64,000 nt of DNA from Bacillaceae bacterium (GTDB lineage Bacteria; Bacillota; Bacilli; JACDOE01), in the NCBI GenBank assembly GCA_017656255.1, contig JACDOE010000013.1:1-64000 (forward strand), written 5' to 3'. The position numbers and the translations under genes were made by a program. Positions 18,403 through 26,635 of this stretch are shown one piece after another (the stretch's first letter is position 1; every line of letters begins with the position of its first letter). Under the pieces are notes generated by a model. That model ran no database searches. It was not told the DNA's origin and saw only the letters and a program-made list of their open reading frames with translations.

Positions 18403-19731
18403 TTATAACAACCCGAAATACCTCGGCAAAAACAGAATCAGGTCCGGGAAAACACTGAATAAAATCAGACTGAACAATTGAATTAATATAAAAGGTACCA
18501 CCCCCCGATAGATATGGGAAGTTGTCACCTCCGGCGGTGCCACCCCTTTCAGCATGAAAATGGAAAAAGCGAAGGGCGGCGTAATAAAGGAGGTCTGCAA
18601 CACAATAATATTCATCATCGCAAACCAGATCGGATCAAATCCCAGTTCCATCGCAATCGGGGTAAAAATCGGAACGACGATCATCACAATGCCGATCCAA
18701 TCGATAAACATCCCCAGAATCACAATCAATAACCACATGGCGATTAACAGTCCCCAGTCCGGAAAGGGCAACCCCAGAATCACTTCCTTAATCACGTCCC
18801 CACTTCCCAGACGCATGAAAACACCGGTGAAAAACCCGGCGCCAATCAAGACCAGATACACCATGGAGCTGGTCTGCAGTGTCCGCATCACCGCTTCTTT
18901 AAGGACCTCCCTATTCAACTTCCGGTAAGCAGCCGCCATAATCAGTGAGAAAGCACTACCCAGTGCAGCCGCTTCCGTTGGTGAAGCCAGTCCGAAGAAA
19001 ATGGCACCCAGGACTGTTAAAATCAAACCGACCACCGGAACCACCGAGGTGAAAAATAGTTTCAGTTTTTCGGCTGTAGTGTATTGAACCGTTGATGTAT
19101 CCACGGCTGGTCCTACTTTCGGATTCAGATAACTGATGACCAATATATATATAATGTAGAGAAGGGCCAGGACAAATCCGGGTATAAAGGCCGCTGAAAA
19201 CAGGGCCCCGACCGAAACACCGGCCGTCGGTCCATAAACCAGAATCATGATGCTGGGGGGAATCAGAATCCCCAGCGTTCCCCCGGCACAGATGGATCCC
19301 GCCGCTAGCGGGGCATCATATCTGTATTTTAACATGGCCGGCAGGGCAATAATGCCCATGGTGACGACCGATGCCCCCACCACACCGGTGGCTGTAGCAA
19401 AGATCGTACAGGTTATAATGGTGGCAACCGCCAGTCCGCCGCGCAGCCTCCCAAACAAAATGTACATGGAATCGTACAACCTCATGGCGATTCCGGATTT
19501 TTCAATCACCACGCCCATCAGCACAAATAGCGGAACGGCTACCAGAATGTAATTGGACATGGTTCCGAACAGGCGAAGCATAAAAATATCCAGAACCTGA
19601 GGCCCTATAAAGATTAGTCCGAACAGGGTGGCGACCCCGCCCAGTACCAGTCCGATCGGATATCCCATAATAATGAGGACCAGTAAGGACCCCAGCATCA
19701 GAAACGTAACCAGTTCAATGGAAACCGTCAT
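18403..19731 (-). CDS. dctM: TRAP transporter large permease DctM
   Basis: Large membrane subunit of a tripartite ATP-independent periplasmic-type transporter, 442 aa, about 12 hydrophobic segments. It carries the ion-coupled translocation pathway. Family signatures include GYPIGLVLGG, VPLFVLMGVVIEKSG, CAGGTLGILIPPSIMILVYG and the C-terminal WFAMMNIIVLQTSFITPPFAF. It overlaps dctQ by 4 bases and is the last gene before the terminator. Confidence 0.95.
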   Translation of the reverse strand: MTVSIELVTFLMLGSLLVLIIMGYPIGLVLGGVATLFGLIFIGPQVLDIFMLRLFGTMSNYILVAVPLFVLMGVVIEKSGIAMRLYDSMYILFGRLRGGLAVATIITCTIFATATGVVGASVVTMGIIALPAMLKYRYDAPLAAGSICAGGTLGILIPPSIMILVYGPTAGVSVGALFSAAFIPGFVLALLYIIYILVISYLNPKVGPAVDTSTVQYTTAEKLKLFFTSVVPVVGLILTVLGAIFFGLASPTEAAALGSAFSLIMAAAYRKLNREVLKEAVMRTLQTSSMVYLVLIGAGFFTGVFMRLGSGDVIKEVILGLPFPDWGLLIAMWLLIVILGMFIDWIGIVMIVVPIFTPIAMELGFDPIWFAMMNIIVLQTSFITPPFAFSIFMLKGVAPPEVTTSHIYRGVVPFILIQLFSLILFSVFPDLILFLPRYFGLL

Positions 19732-20249
19732 GTGTCCTGCTCACCTCCACCCGTAATAAGGGTTTGAATACTGCGAAGGAATTGAGCCAACCCCTGTAAA
19801 ATAAAAATGACGATCCCGATCAGGATCCAGGTTTTGAACGGGTAGATAGGCGGCATCCAGGTTCCTGTTGACGCTGTTTCCTTCCACGCCCATGACTGCA
19901 TGACGTGGGGGATCATAATTTTGACAATGAGAACCCAGGTTGGAAAAAATAAGAGCAAATAAAAAATAATATTAATAAGAGCCTGTGTGCGAATGGAAAA
20001 ACGATTAAAGATAATATCAACCGATACATGTCCACCGATCTTAAGATTATAGGCCAGACCCATGACTATAAACAAACTGGTGACCATGTAGGTGATATCA
20101 TAACTCCATAGTGTGGGAGCATTAAAAATATAACGCATGATCACTTCATAACACAGGGCAAATACGGTGATCAGGATCATCCAGGAAAAGAGACTCGCTA
20201 TTTTTTCATTGATGCGGTCAATGAATTTAATCATCCTGGTAATCTTCAT
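19728..20249 (-). CDS. dctQ: TRAP transporter small permease DctQ
   Basis: Small membrane subunit, 173 aa, with four transmembrane helices, forming the permease with DctM. Typical features are INEKIASLFSWMILITVFAL near the N-terminus and GLAYNLKIGGHVSVDI between helices 2 and 3. It overlaps dctM by 4 bases, so the two permease parts are made together. A stem-loop separates it from dctP, which probably lowers permease output relative to the binding protein. Confidence 0.92.
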   Translation of the reverse strand: MKITRMIKFIDRINEKIASLFSWMILITVFALCYEVIMRYIFNAPTLWSYDITYMVTSLFIVMGLAYNLKIGGHVSVDIIFNRFSIRTQALINIIFYLLLFFPTWVLIVKIMIPHVMQSWAWKETASTGTWMPPIYPFKTWILIGIVIFILQGLAQFLRSIQTLITGGGEQDT

Positions 20250-20271
20250 AACCCCCTTTTTAAAAAAGGTA

Positions 20272-20309
20272 CAGCCGTTCAGGCAAAAACAGATCCGCCT
20301 GAACGACTG
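20272..20309 (-). other. Intercistronic stem-loop between dctP and dctQ
   Basis: CAGCCGTTCAGGC (20272-20284) pairs with GCCTGAACGACTG (20297-20309) at 12 of 13 positions. A short T-rich stretch follows on the minus strand. Such hairpins usually protect the upstream mRNA or cause partial termination, favouring the binding protein. Confidence 0.7.
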
Positions 20310-20317
20310 TCTTCCAG

Positions 20318-21451
20318 TTATTCTCCCTCACGAATCGGAACCATGAAGTTCTCGTATTCAACAAACTCTTTATAATGCGCTTTTATAGAGTTCCAAACTT
20401 TTCCATACATTTCATGCTCCTGCCCCTTTTCATCCATAAACTTCCAGGCGAGTTTTCGATATTCTCTTTGCACCTCATCAGAGACTCGAACCGGTTTGCT
20501 TCCGGCCTTTTCAAATTCTTTCAACGCTTTCACCGATTCTGAAAAGTCATGCGCCCAGGAAGACAGGGTGACAGATCGTGCCGCAATTTCAACTGCCCGT
20601 TTCAAATCATCCGGTAGTTCATTCCAGGAATCTTTATTAATTGTCAGTTCAAAGACACATGCCGTCTGGTGCATTCCTGGCCCTGAAAAATACTCGGTAA
20701 CTTCCTGGAAGCCCAATTGATTGTTTACAGCAGGTGTACTGAATTCAGCCGAATCTATCACATTCCTTTCAAGCGACGGATACACCTCGGACCCCGGAAC
20801 CGTGGTAACCGATACGCCCATCTGTTTAAAAATCTGTGCAGGATCCCCGGCAGCACGATGTTTCAACCCTTTAAAATCTTCCGGACTTTCCAGAGGCTTA
20901 TGGCTGTGGGCGAGCAATTCGGGATGGGTAATACCCAGCGGAATCACCTTGACATTAAACCCGGCTTTATCATAGGTTTCCTGCCACAACTCCAACCCAT
21001 CTTTTTCGTACAGCCAGGTGAGATACATAAAGGGTTCAAATCCCATTGGCACTGACATAAACAGGGTTGAGGCAGGCGCTTTTCCGGCCCAGTATCCGGG
21101 GGTACTGTGGAAAGCATCAATCGTGCCGGCATTGGCTGCATCCATCACTTCAAGCGGTCCTACAATCGACCCACCGGGATGAACCTCCACAATCAAACGT
21201 CCGCCACTGGCAATCTTGACCTCTTCTGCAAACTGCGTCGCCATGTCTTGCAATATCAAGCCGGACGGCCATGAAGTGGCCAGCGTCCACTTATATGTTT
21301 TACCTGCGGCAACCGTCGTGCTGTTTTCCTGATCATTTTCATTTTCAGTCTGTTGATTTTGACTATCTGAAGTTGTCACTTCTGCACATCCTGACAGAAC
21401 TAAACTGAAGGCCAGCATTAAAACCAGAAGTACACGTAATTTTGATTTCAT
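20318..21451 (-). CDS. dctP: TRAP substrate-binding lipoprotein DctP (2-oxoacid TakP-like)
   Basis: Extracytoplasmic solute receptor, 377 aa, anchored as a lipoprotein (lipobox LSGC, Cys22), as expected in a Gram-positive cell. The mature part starts with YKWTLATSWPSGLILQDMA, and LIVEVHPGGSIVGPLEVMDA, EDFKGLKHRAAGD and LERNVIDSAEFSTP follow the layout of TakP-type receptors that bind 2-oxoacids. A conserved Arg expected to bind the substrate carboxylate is present in KHRAAGD. A lactate or other organic-acid substrate is an alternative. The gene starts about 290 bases after a predicted sigma-54 transcription start, leaving a long leader. Confidence 0.9.
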   Translation of the reverse strand: MKSKLRVLLVLMLAFSLVLSGCAEVTTSDSQNQQTENENDQENSTTVAAGKTYKWTLATSWPSGLILQDMATQFAEEVKIASGGRLIVEVHPGGSIVGPLEVMDAANAGTIDAFHSTPGYWAGKAPASTLFMSVPMGFEPFMYLTWLYEKDGLELWQETYDKAGFNVKVIPLGITHPELLAHSHKPLESPEDFKGLKHRAAGDPAQIFKQMGVSVTTVPGSEVYPSLERNVIDSAEFSTPAVNNQLGFQEVTEYFSGPGMHQTACVFELTINKDSWNELPDDLKRAVEIAARSVTLSSWAHDFSESVKALKEFEKAGSKPVRVSDEVQREYRKLAWKFMDEKGQEHEMYGKVWNSIKAHYKEFVEYENFMVPIREGE

Positions 21452-21753
21452 GTCAATTCCCCCTTTTTCACATTTTTCCTTTGAAAAACAGTGTATGTTG
21501 AACTTTCAGTCAAAAAGAAAGCCCTTGACGTGGATTCTTAATGGGACACACGGCCGACCCCCTTTCTGTTTTAAACGATTAATTTCAGGGCCTTTTGCAG
21601 AAAAGAGCCAGAGAATTCCTTATGCTTAACCTTCCACAAAGACGAATTATCACTTTCTCCAAGCCAAGGAACCTATAGAACGACACAGGTGCAGCGGAAC
21701 CTCCCGGTTAATTAGATTGCTTGCAGTATTTGAGGCTCTTAATTTCTTATAAG

Positions 21754-21770
21754 TGCAAAAGTTGTGCCAA
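21754..21770 (-). promoter_or_regulatory. Sigma-54 (-24/-12) promoter of the TRAP operon
   Basis: On the minus strand the sequence is TTGGCACAACTTTTGCA, matching the consensus YTGGCACR-N4-TTGCW at every position, allowing A for the R. GG and GC are spaced exactly as required, and +1 is expected near 21743. Transcription therefore needs SigL and an enhancer-binding protein. Confidence 0.85.
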
Positions 21771-21821
21771 CTTTAAAAATCCTATTAAAACTCGTATTCT
21801 CGCGAATCCGATAACGAAATG

Positions 21822-21839
21822 TGTCTCATAATTGAGACA
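21822..21839. promoter_or_regulatory. Candidate enhancer (UAS) palindrome 1
   Basis: TGTCTCATAATTGAGACA is a perfect 7-bp inverted repeat with a 4-base centre, at about -80 to -97 from the predicted sigma-54 start. Confidence 0.7.
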
Positions 21840-21911
21840 AAAACTTTTGAAACCCCTTTCATAAGTTGATTAATAGATTAAAAACGATTTTTGTGTTGCA
21901 ATTTTGATACA

Positions 21912-21929
21912 TGTCGCATTTTCGCGACA
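21912..21929. promoter_or_regulatory. Candidate enhancer (UAS) palindrome 2
   Basis: TGTCGCATTTTCGCGACA shares the TGTC...GACA frame of palindrome 1 and begins exactly 90 bases from it, at about -170 to -187. Paired sites fit a hexameric AAA+ activator. Confidence 0.65.
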
Positions 21930-21990
21930 CTCCGGAGCAACTTTATCATGGCAACTTTATGACATCCTGTACAGTCGTTATCTCCCCTTG

Positions 21991-22005
21991 TTGAAAACGC
22001 TTCCA
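21991..22005. promoter_or_regulatory. CcpA cre site
   Basis: TTGAAAACGCTTCCA fits the cre consensus WTGNAARCGNWWNCA at all positions. It lies about 250 bases upstream of the sigma-54 start, so carbon catabolite repression of the TRAP operon is likely, as in other Bacillus sigma-54 operons. Confidence 0.7.
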
Positions 22006-22319
22006 TTATGCGCTGCAATTAAAAATTCACCTCAAGATTAAACAGTTTATTCTTGAGCCATTTGCCTGATCGAGATGATCAAGTGCTTTTCTGCCTTTCT
22101 GGTACAAAAAACAAAGAAAAAAAATCCTGGAAATCTCCCTGGATTTATTAGCCGTTACGGATGACAATGTTTCAGTCGATATGATCGTCCGGTACTTCAA
22201 AGGGGGCCTTGTATGTAAGCCAAATGGATTTATTCAGCGGATGCCATCACCATGCTGATTTCCTTTTTTTATGAGACGGACATCATAAGACTGGCGTGTT
22301 ATCAAAACTGCTCCCTGTT

Positions 22320-22646
22320 TCACAATCGATACAACAATCGCTGCACTCCCATCACCAGCCAGTAAATCACCGGAAAGAACAGGGCGGACATAATCACCAG
22401 AAACAACTCCCCGGCGTCAAACGGAAAGAGAGCGCGGAGAAAAAAGTAAAAGACAAAAAACACATATCCGTACATCACCCATTTGGCTATCCTGTAAAAA
22501 AACGGATTTTCCCCCTGATAGACCCGAACCCAGAACATACGGTAAAGGAACGTCCTGATACCGAACAAACCTGTTTTGAAAATTATAAATACAATCCCCA
22601 TAGCTGCAAAAAGACGCAATAAAATATATACAAAATCCGTTGCCAC
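22320..22646 (-). CDS. Small membrane protein (108 aa)
   Basis: Unrecognised integral membrane protein with about three to four hydrophobic segments. The frame opens with TTG at 22667, but GAGGAGG overlaps the stop of the preceding phosphatase gene and lies eight bases before the GTG at 22646, which is the better start (ATDFVYILLRLF). The tight junction with the inositol-phosphatase-family gene indicates co-transcription. Function unknown. Confidence 0.65.
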   Translation of the reverse strand: MATDFVYILLRLFAAMGIVFIIFKTGLFGIRTFLYRMFWVRVYQGENPFFYRIAKWVMYGYVFFVFYFFLRALFPFDAGELFLVIMSALFFPVIYWLVMGVQRLLYRL

Positions 22647-22660
22647 ACTGGTGTCCTCCT

Positions 22661-23488
22661 CTACCAATTCAAACGCCCGTTCATAAATTCCAGCAGTTCT
22701 TCATAGATTCCCGGTGTGGAGGCAAGAATACTCCCCTTTTTATCAAACGAGACCGGATCTCCGTTTAGTCGGGTGACCTTTCCCCCCGCCTCTTCAATCA
22801 GAATCCGTCCGGCACCGAAATCCCAGGGGTTCAGAGATAAACTGATGTAAGCATCTAAACGCCCCGCCGCTACATACGCCATTTCCAGAGCAGCACAGCC
22901 GAACACCCGAAGTCCCCGGCAACGACGTGCCACTTCCTGGATTGTCCGGTCCAACCCGGTTTTGACCGCCTCCTGGTTCCAGAATATACTCGTACAGACC
23001 AGCGCCCGCTCCATCGACATCTGTTCCGGAAGTCCCAATCTTTTGCCATTGAGGTAGGCTCCCTGTCCCCTGACAGCATGAAACAGTTCATCGCGGGAGG
23101 GATCATATACGACGCCCACGACGCCTTCTCCACGATGATAAACCGCAATTGAGACCACATAATCCTGCTTCTGGTGGACAAAATTGGTGGTTCCGTCTAT
23201 CGGATCAATCACCCACACGGTGTGGACTCCTTTGAGAGAACGGTCAATGGTTCCTTCTTCCCCGAGAATGCCATGATTCGGATAAGTGTTGAGGATACGC
23301 TCGACAACAAATCTCTCCACTTCCAAGTCAACCGCCGTCACCAGATCAGACGCCGATGTCTTATATGTCACATCCAGCGGATGTTTCAAACGCTTCAGAC
23401 TTAATTGGCCTGCTTCCTTAGCACAGGAAACGGCCATTTCCAGCCATTGTTTCATATCCTCTTGCTGCAAAATTCTTCGCCTCACCAT
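22661..23488 (-). CDS. suhB: Inositol-monophosphatase-family phosphatase
   Basis: Mg2+-dependent, Li+-sensitive phosphatase fold, 275 aa. Metal ligands are visible in GILGEEGTIDRS (Glu-Glu), WVIDPIDGTTNFVH (Asp-x-x-Asp-Gly-Thr) and NPWDFGAGRILIEEAGG (Trp-Asp). Substrates in this family include inositol-1-phosphate, PAP, NADP or fructose-1,6-bisphosphate; sequence alone does not decide. The ATG at 23488 has AAGGA ten bases upstream. The small membrane-protein gene follows immediately. Confidence 0.9.
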   Translation of the reverse strand: MVRRRILQQEDMKQWLEMAVSCAKEAGQLSLKRLKHPLDVTYKTSASDLVTAVDLEVERFVVERILNTYPNHGILGEEGTIDRSLKGVHTVWVIDPIDGTTNFVHQKQDYVVSIAVYHRGEGVVGVVYDPSRDELFHAVRGQGAYLNGKRLGLPEQMSMERALVCTSIFWNQEAVKTGLDRTIQEVARRCRGLRVFGCAALEMAYVAAGRLDAYISLSLNPWDFGAGRILIEEAGGKVTRLNGDPVSFDKKGSILASTPGIYEELLEFMNGRLNW

Positions 23489-23557
23489 CAGGTTTTATTC
23501 CTTATTGTACCACATTTAAAAAGACAATCCTTTCCCATCCATTACCAAAAATCGGAT

Positions 23558-23587
23558 TTATAATGTTGCCGGTTTTTTCCCATACTG
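23558..23587 (+). promoter_or_regulatory. Candidate sporulation promoter (sigma-G/E-like)
   Basis: TTATA at 23558-23562, an 18-base spacer and CATACTG at 23581-23587. The -10 and spacing fit forespore or mother-cell sigma factors (CATACTA-type) better than sigma-A. It lies about 42 bases before the Gln-rich gene. Confidence 0.45.
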
Positions 23588-23628
23588 AAATATGTAATCC
23601 ACTATATTTCAGAGGAGGAGTTGAACAC

Positions 23629-24192
23629 ATGTTTCAGAACCAGGTGAACCAGTACACCTCACAAATCAGACAGATGGCTCAGCAGATGGAAAATATGGAA
23701 CGCAGCAAAGCGAACCAGTTGAGCCAGATCTCCAGACAACTTGACCAATTTGCCCGTCAGGAGTCTCAGGGTGCCCAGATGGCACAACAACTGAACCAGG
23801 TTGTCAATCAGATTGAACAATCTGTTCAACAGGTCGCCAACCAGGCAGCAGTGCAACAGGGAATTGCTTACCAGCCGACCGCCGCCCAGACACCTCAGCC
23901 CCAAATTCAGGGTTACCAGCAACAACACAGAATCAACAGTGTCCAGGAACTTGTGCATCCGAACCCGAACTACACCGCTGCTCAGCAACAGCCGACATTC
24001 GCTGCTCAACCCCAGAATCAGGGCGTCCAGTCTGTTAACGAGCTGTTGAATCCGACTTTCCGTTATGGAGGTACACAACAGGCTCCTTTTGCTGCCCAGC
24101 AACAGCAAGCTCCTTTCTCAGCCCAGCAGGCCGGTTTCCAGCAGGGCGTCCAGACAGCCAATGAATTACTGCATCCCCAGTTCCAGCAGTAA
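23629..24192 (+). CDS. Gln-rich repeat protein, probable spore protein (187 aa)
   Basis: I do not recognise the family. The frame opens at 23563, but GAGGAGG precedes the ATG at 23629 (MFQNQVNQYTSQIRQMA). Residues about 5-75 have a heptad pattern (LSQISRQLDQFARQ, MAQQLNQVVNQIEQ), indicating a coiled coil. The second half is Gln/Ala/Pro-rich and carries three copies of a short motif: INSVQELVHPNPNY, VQSVNELLNPTFRY and VQTANELLHPQFQQ. There is no signal peptide. The upstream element resembles a sporulation promoter, so a structural spore-coat or spore-interior role is plausible but unproven. A strong terminator follows. Confidence 0.75.
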   Translation: MFQNQVNQYTSQIRQMAQQMENMERSKANQLSQISRQLDQFARQESQGAQMAQQLNQVVNQIEQSVQQVANQAAVQQGIAYQPTAAQTPQPQIQGYQQQHRINSVQELVHPNPNYTAAQQQPTFAAQPQNQGVQSVNELLNPTFRYGGTQQAPFAAQQQQAPFSAQQAGFQQGVQTANELLHPQFQQ

Positions 24193-24229
24193 TCAAGGCA
24201 ATCGAACATGACAGCCCTTTTGCCATTCA

Positions 24230-24264
24230 GGGGAGTATTCAAGTTGATGAATACTCCCCTTTGT
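24230..24264 (+). terminator. Terminator of the Gln-rich gene
   Basis: GGGGAGTATTCA (24230-24241) and TGAATACTCCCC (24248-24259) form a perfect 12-bp stem, followed by TTTGTTG. Confidence 0.85.
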
Positions 24265-24673
24265 TGTGCAACCAGGTTAGCGAAAAAATTTCCACTGAAC
24301 CAAGCAAAAGTATATTGTTATCTCTTCTTATAGGATCATATTGGAATTAGCAGCCACCTCACATCTCAGAACAAGAACGGTTTTTCGCCGCCTCCTTATT
24401 CTTATTCCTCCCATCGTCCCCGTCCCATTGTCCTCAGGCATCCCAACAACAAAAAAACGGCAGTCCCTCCCGACACACGCAGAAGAGGCTGCCATGAATC
24501 ACAACTATTCAGATATGCGACTCTTTCCTTTTCGGTTTAGAAGTTGAAATATCCTCGAACATAAACGCCACAGCACCGAAGGTTTTACGGGAAACATCTG
24601 ATTAGGGTTCATCGGCATCACCTGAAATCCCGATTATTAATTATTTTATTCCGGTGCCGTGAAGTTGTTTCCT
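24265..24673. other. Gene-free stretch
   Basis: No supported gene. A 68-codon frame at 24341-24547 has no ribosome binding site and odd composition. I see no clear RNA element. Confidence 0.5.
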
Positions 24674-25354
24674 TTACTCCAGTTCCGCTTTTACCTTTTT
24701 AGCCTCCCTTCGGGTCTTCACCCGATGTCCCAGGGAAAGAACCGAAACCACCAGGATGGCAACAATGACATAAGGCAAGTACGGTACAGCATGCAGATAA
24801 TCGGCAACCGCCGGATCCCTCACAATCATCTCACCTGCTGTGTATGCCAGAATACCCGCTCCGACATAAATCAGCATCGGGAACCTCTCAAGAAAATGCA
24901 GGATGATTTTACTTCCCCACACTATAATGGGGATAGAAATCAGAAGTCCCAGAATGACCAGTGTAAAATTTCCTTTGGAGGCACCGCCGATGGCCAGCAT
25001 GTTATCCATCCCCATAATAATATCAGCATAGATGATCGTCTGAATCGCACCTCTCAGAGACGATTTGGCTTCAATTTTTTCTTCGCCCTCATCCCCGACC
25101 AGCAACTTGTAGGCAATCCAGATCAGTAGCAGACCCCCGATTAATTGCAGAAATTTAATTTTCAGTAAAAGGACAATCAATACGGTCATGATGACACGTA
25201 CAATAACGGCGCCGGCCGTTCCCCAGAAAATAGCCTTGTTTCTCATTTCCTGCGGGATGTTACGGCAGGCCATGGCAATGACAATAGAATTGTCAGCACC
25301 CAAAATAATGTCGATCATCACAATTTGCAGCAATGATAACCAGAATGAATCCAT
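24674..25354 (-). CDS. TerC/YkoY-family membrane protein under a Mn2+ riboswitch
   Basis: TerC-superfamily protein, 226 aa, about seven transmembrane helices, with the paired family motifs DIILGADNSIVIAMACR and ADIIMGMDNMLAIGGA whose Asp residues probably bind metal. Members protect against Mn2+ excess or metallate exported enzymes. The frame extends upstream to 25432, but GGAG lies eight bases before the ATG at 25354 (MDSFWLSLLQ), and the upstream part encodes the riboswitch terminator. The promoter, yybP-ykoY aptamer and terminator upstream show control by Mn2+. Confidence 0.93.
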   Translation of the reverse strand: MDSFWLSLLQIVMIDIILGADNSIVIAMACRNIPQEMRNKAIFWGTAGAVIVRVIMTVLIVLLLKIKFLQLIGGLLLIWIAYKLLVGDEGEEKIEAKSSLRGAIQTIIYADIIMGMDNMLAIGGASKGNFTLVILGLLISIPIIVWGSKIILHFLERFPMLIYVGAGILAYTAGEMIVRDPAVADYLHAVPYLPYVIVAILVVSVLSLGHRVKTRREAKKVKAELE

Positions 25355-25402
25355 AAGTCCATCTCCTTTATCTTTATACTGTGCAGAGATCCGTAAAAAC
25401 AT

Positions 25403-25437
25403 AAAAAAGACCCCTGCTTTTTTAAAAAGCAAAGGTC
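25403..25437 (-). terminator. Expression-platform terminator of the Mn2+ riboswitch
   Basis: GACCCCTGC and GCAAAGGTC arms with the T/A-rich inner pairs (25409-25437) form a long hairpin followed by six T on the minus strand (25408-25403). It lies between aptamer and start codon, so high Mn2+ should prevent it from forming. Confidence 0.8.
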
Positions 25438-25536
25438 TCGCTAAACGCAGGACGTTTTACAAAGCCGGGGCCGATCACCGTCAGGCCCGTAATGACGACT
25501 TTGTACCGGCTATCATGCCGTAGCTACTCCCCTTTG
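25438..25536 (-). promoter_or_regulatory. yybP-ykoY manganese riboswitch
   Basis: Reading on the minus strand, the region starts with the conserved CAAAGGGGAGTAGC (25536-25523), has GTCGTCATTACGGGCCTGAC in the middle and the closing CCGGCTTTGT, all hallmarks of the yybP-ykoY Mn2+ aptamer. A terminator and a TerC-family gene follow, a classic arrangement. Confidence 0.9.
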
Positions 25537-25552
25537 ATTCCATTCGCTAACT

Positions 25553-25580
25553 ATTATACAGGATTATGAAAAAATGTCCA
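25553..25580 (-). promoter_or_regulatory. Sigma-A promoter of the riboswitch transcript
   Basis: TGGACA (25580-25575), a 16-base spacer and a perfect TATAAT (25558-25553), preceded by TG (extended -10). The aptamer begins about 17 bases downstream. Confidence 0.75.
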
Positions 25581-25602
25581 GTTGATACGGCAAATCGAAG
25601 TG

Positions 25603-26634
25603 TCATACCGCAAGCAAACCGGAAATACGATCGGCTGCCTCCCGAATCATGGAGGTGGTGATCTCGCGATGTGTCACAAAACGTATAATACCATCATCAA
25701 AGGGCCCCGCCAAAACCCCGGCCACTTTCATCCGGGCAATAAACGCTTCATTACTCAGCCCGGTTCCGGAAATATCACAGAGAACGATGTTCGTTTCCAC
25801 ACCTTCCACATCGACAGACAGTCCGGGGATATCATTTAGCAGACGGGCAAGTAACAAAGCATTGTCATGATCTTCATGAAGCCGTTCTACCATCCGGGTG
25901 AGGGCGATTAATCCCGGTGCTGCCAGGACACCGGCCTGGCGAAGGCCTCCGCCCAGACGTTTCCGCCACACACGGGCCTCCTCAATGAATGCCGCAGAAC
26001 CGGCAAGAATGGAACCGGCCGGAGCACTCAGCCCCTTCGATAAACAGACCTGTACCGAATCGACGCAGGCTGCGAACGCAGCCGGGGATACGCCTGCCGC
26101 TACTGCGGCGTTAAACAGTCTGGCGCCATCCAGATGGATCGGAACCCCATGTTCCCGAGCCACCTGTTGAATGGCCTGCATATTTTCAAGGGGGATGACC
26201 CTTCCCCCTGCCTTGTTATGTGTATTCTCGAGTGCGATCAGTGCCGTACGCGGATAATGAATATCACGGCCACGGATCGCCTTGCGGACGTCCGACGGAT
26301 CCATTATTCCGTTTTGACCGGGAATGGTCCGTGTCTGCACCCCGGCCAGCGCAGCCGCCGCTCCGCCTTCATACAGAAAAATATGGCTTTCCCCTTCCAG
26401 GATCATTTCGTCACCCGGCCGGCAGTGCGTTAAAACAGCCGTTTGATTTCCCTGTGTTCCGCTGGTTACAAAAAGAGCGGCTTCTTTACCGAGTATTTCC
26501 GCCGCTTTTTCTTCAAGTTCACGTACAGTCGGATCTTCACCGTAGACATCATCACCCACTTCCGCATCATACATGGCCTGTCTCATTTCCGGAGTGGGCC
26601 GGGTTACCGTGTCGCTTCTCAGATCGATTATCAT
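25603..26634 (-). CDS. ltaE: Low-specificity L-threonine aldolase
   Basis: PLP enzyme, 343 aa, which splits threonine or allo-threonine to glycine and acetaldehyde. It has the typical start MIIDLRSDTVTRPTPEMR, the GDDVYGEDPTV loop, PIHLDGARLFNAAVA with the PLP Asp, and the PLP lysine Lys200 in CLSKGLSAPAGSIL. The gene begins one base after the stop of the upstream membrane-protein gene, so the two are co-translated. Confidence 0.93.
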   Translation of the reverse strand: MIIDLRSDTVTRPTPEMRQAMYDAEVGDDVYGEDPTVRELEEKAAEILGKEAALFVTSGTQGNQTAVLTHCRPGDEMILEGESHIFLYEGGAAAALAGVQTRTIPGQNGIMDPSDVRKAIRGRDIHYPRTALIALENTHNKAGGRVIPLENMQAIQQVAREHGVPIHLDGARLFNAAVAAGVSPAAFAACVDSVQVCLSKGLSAPAGSILAGSAAFIEEARVWRKRLGGGLRQAGVLAAPGLIALTRMVERLHEDHDNALLLARLLNDIPGLSVDVEGVETNIVLCDISGTGLSNEAFIARMKVAGVLAGPFDDGIIRFVTHREITTSMIREAADRISGLLAV

Positions 26635-26635
26635 C

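Larger units (their letters stand above)
21452..22319. other. 868-base regulatory region and leader of the TRAP operon
   Basis: No gene is supported here. Reading toward higher coordinates it holds a leader of about 290 bases, a sigma-54 promoter (21754-21770), two palindromes at 21822 and 21912, and a cre site at 21991. From 22020 to 22319 I see only a short frame (LDLLAVTDDNVSVDMIVRYF at about 22140-22200) without start or RBS, possibly a gene remnant. Confidence 0.6.

Noticed and set aside
22140-22250. Short frame resembling a piece of a soluble protein in the TRAP upstream region
   Set aside because: No start, no RBS and no recognisable family; too short to call even a pseudogene.
24341-24547. 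68-codon frame after the Gln-rich gene
   Set aside because: No RBS, odd composition and no recognisable feature.
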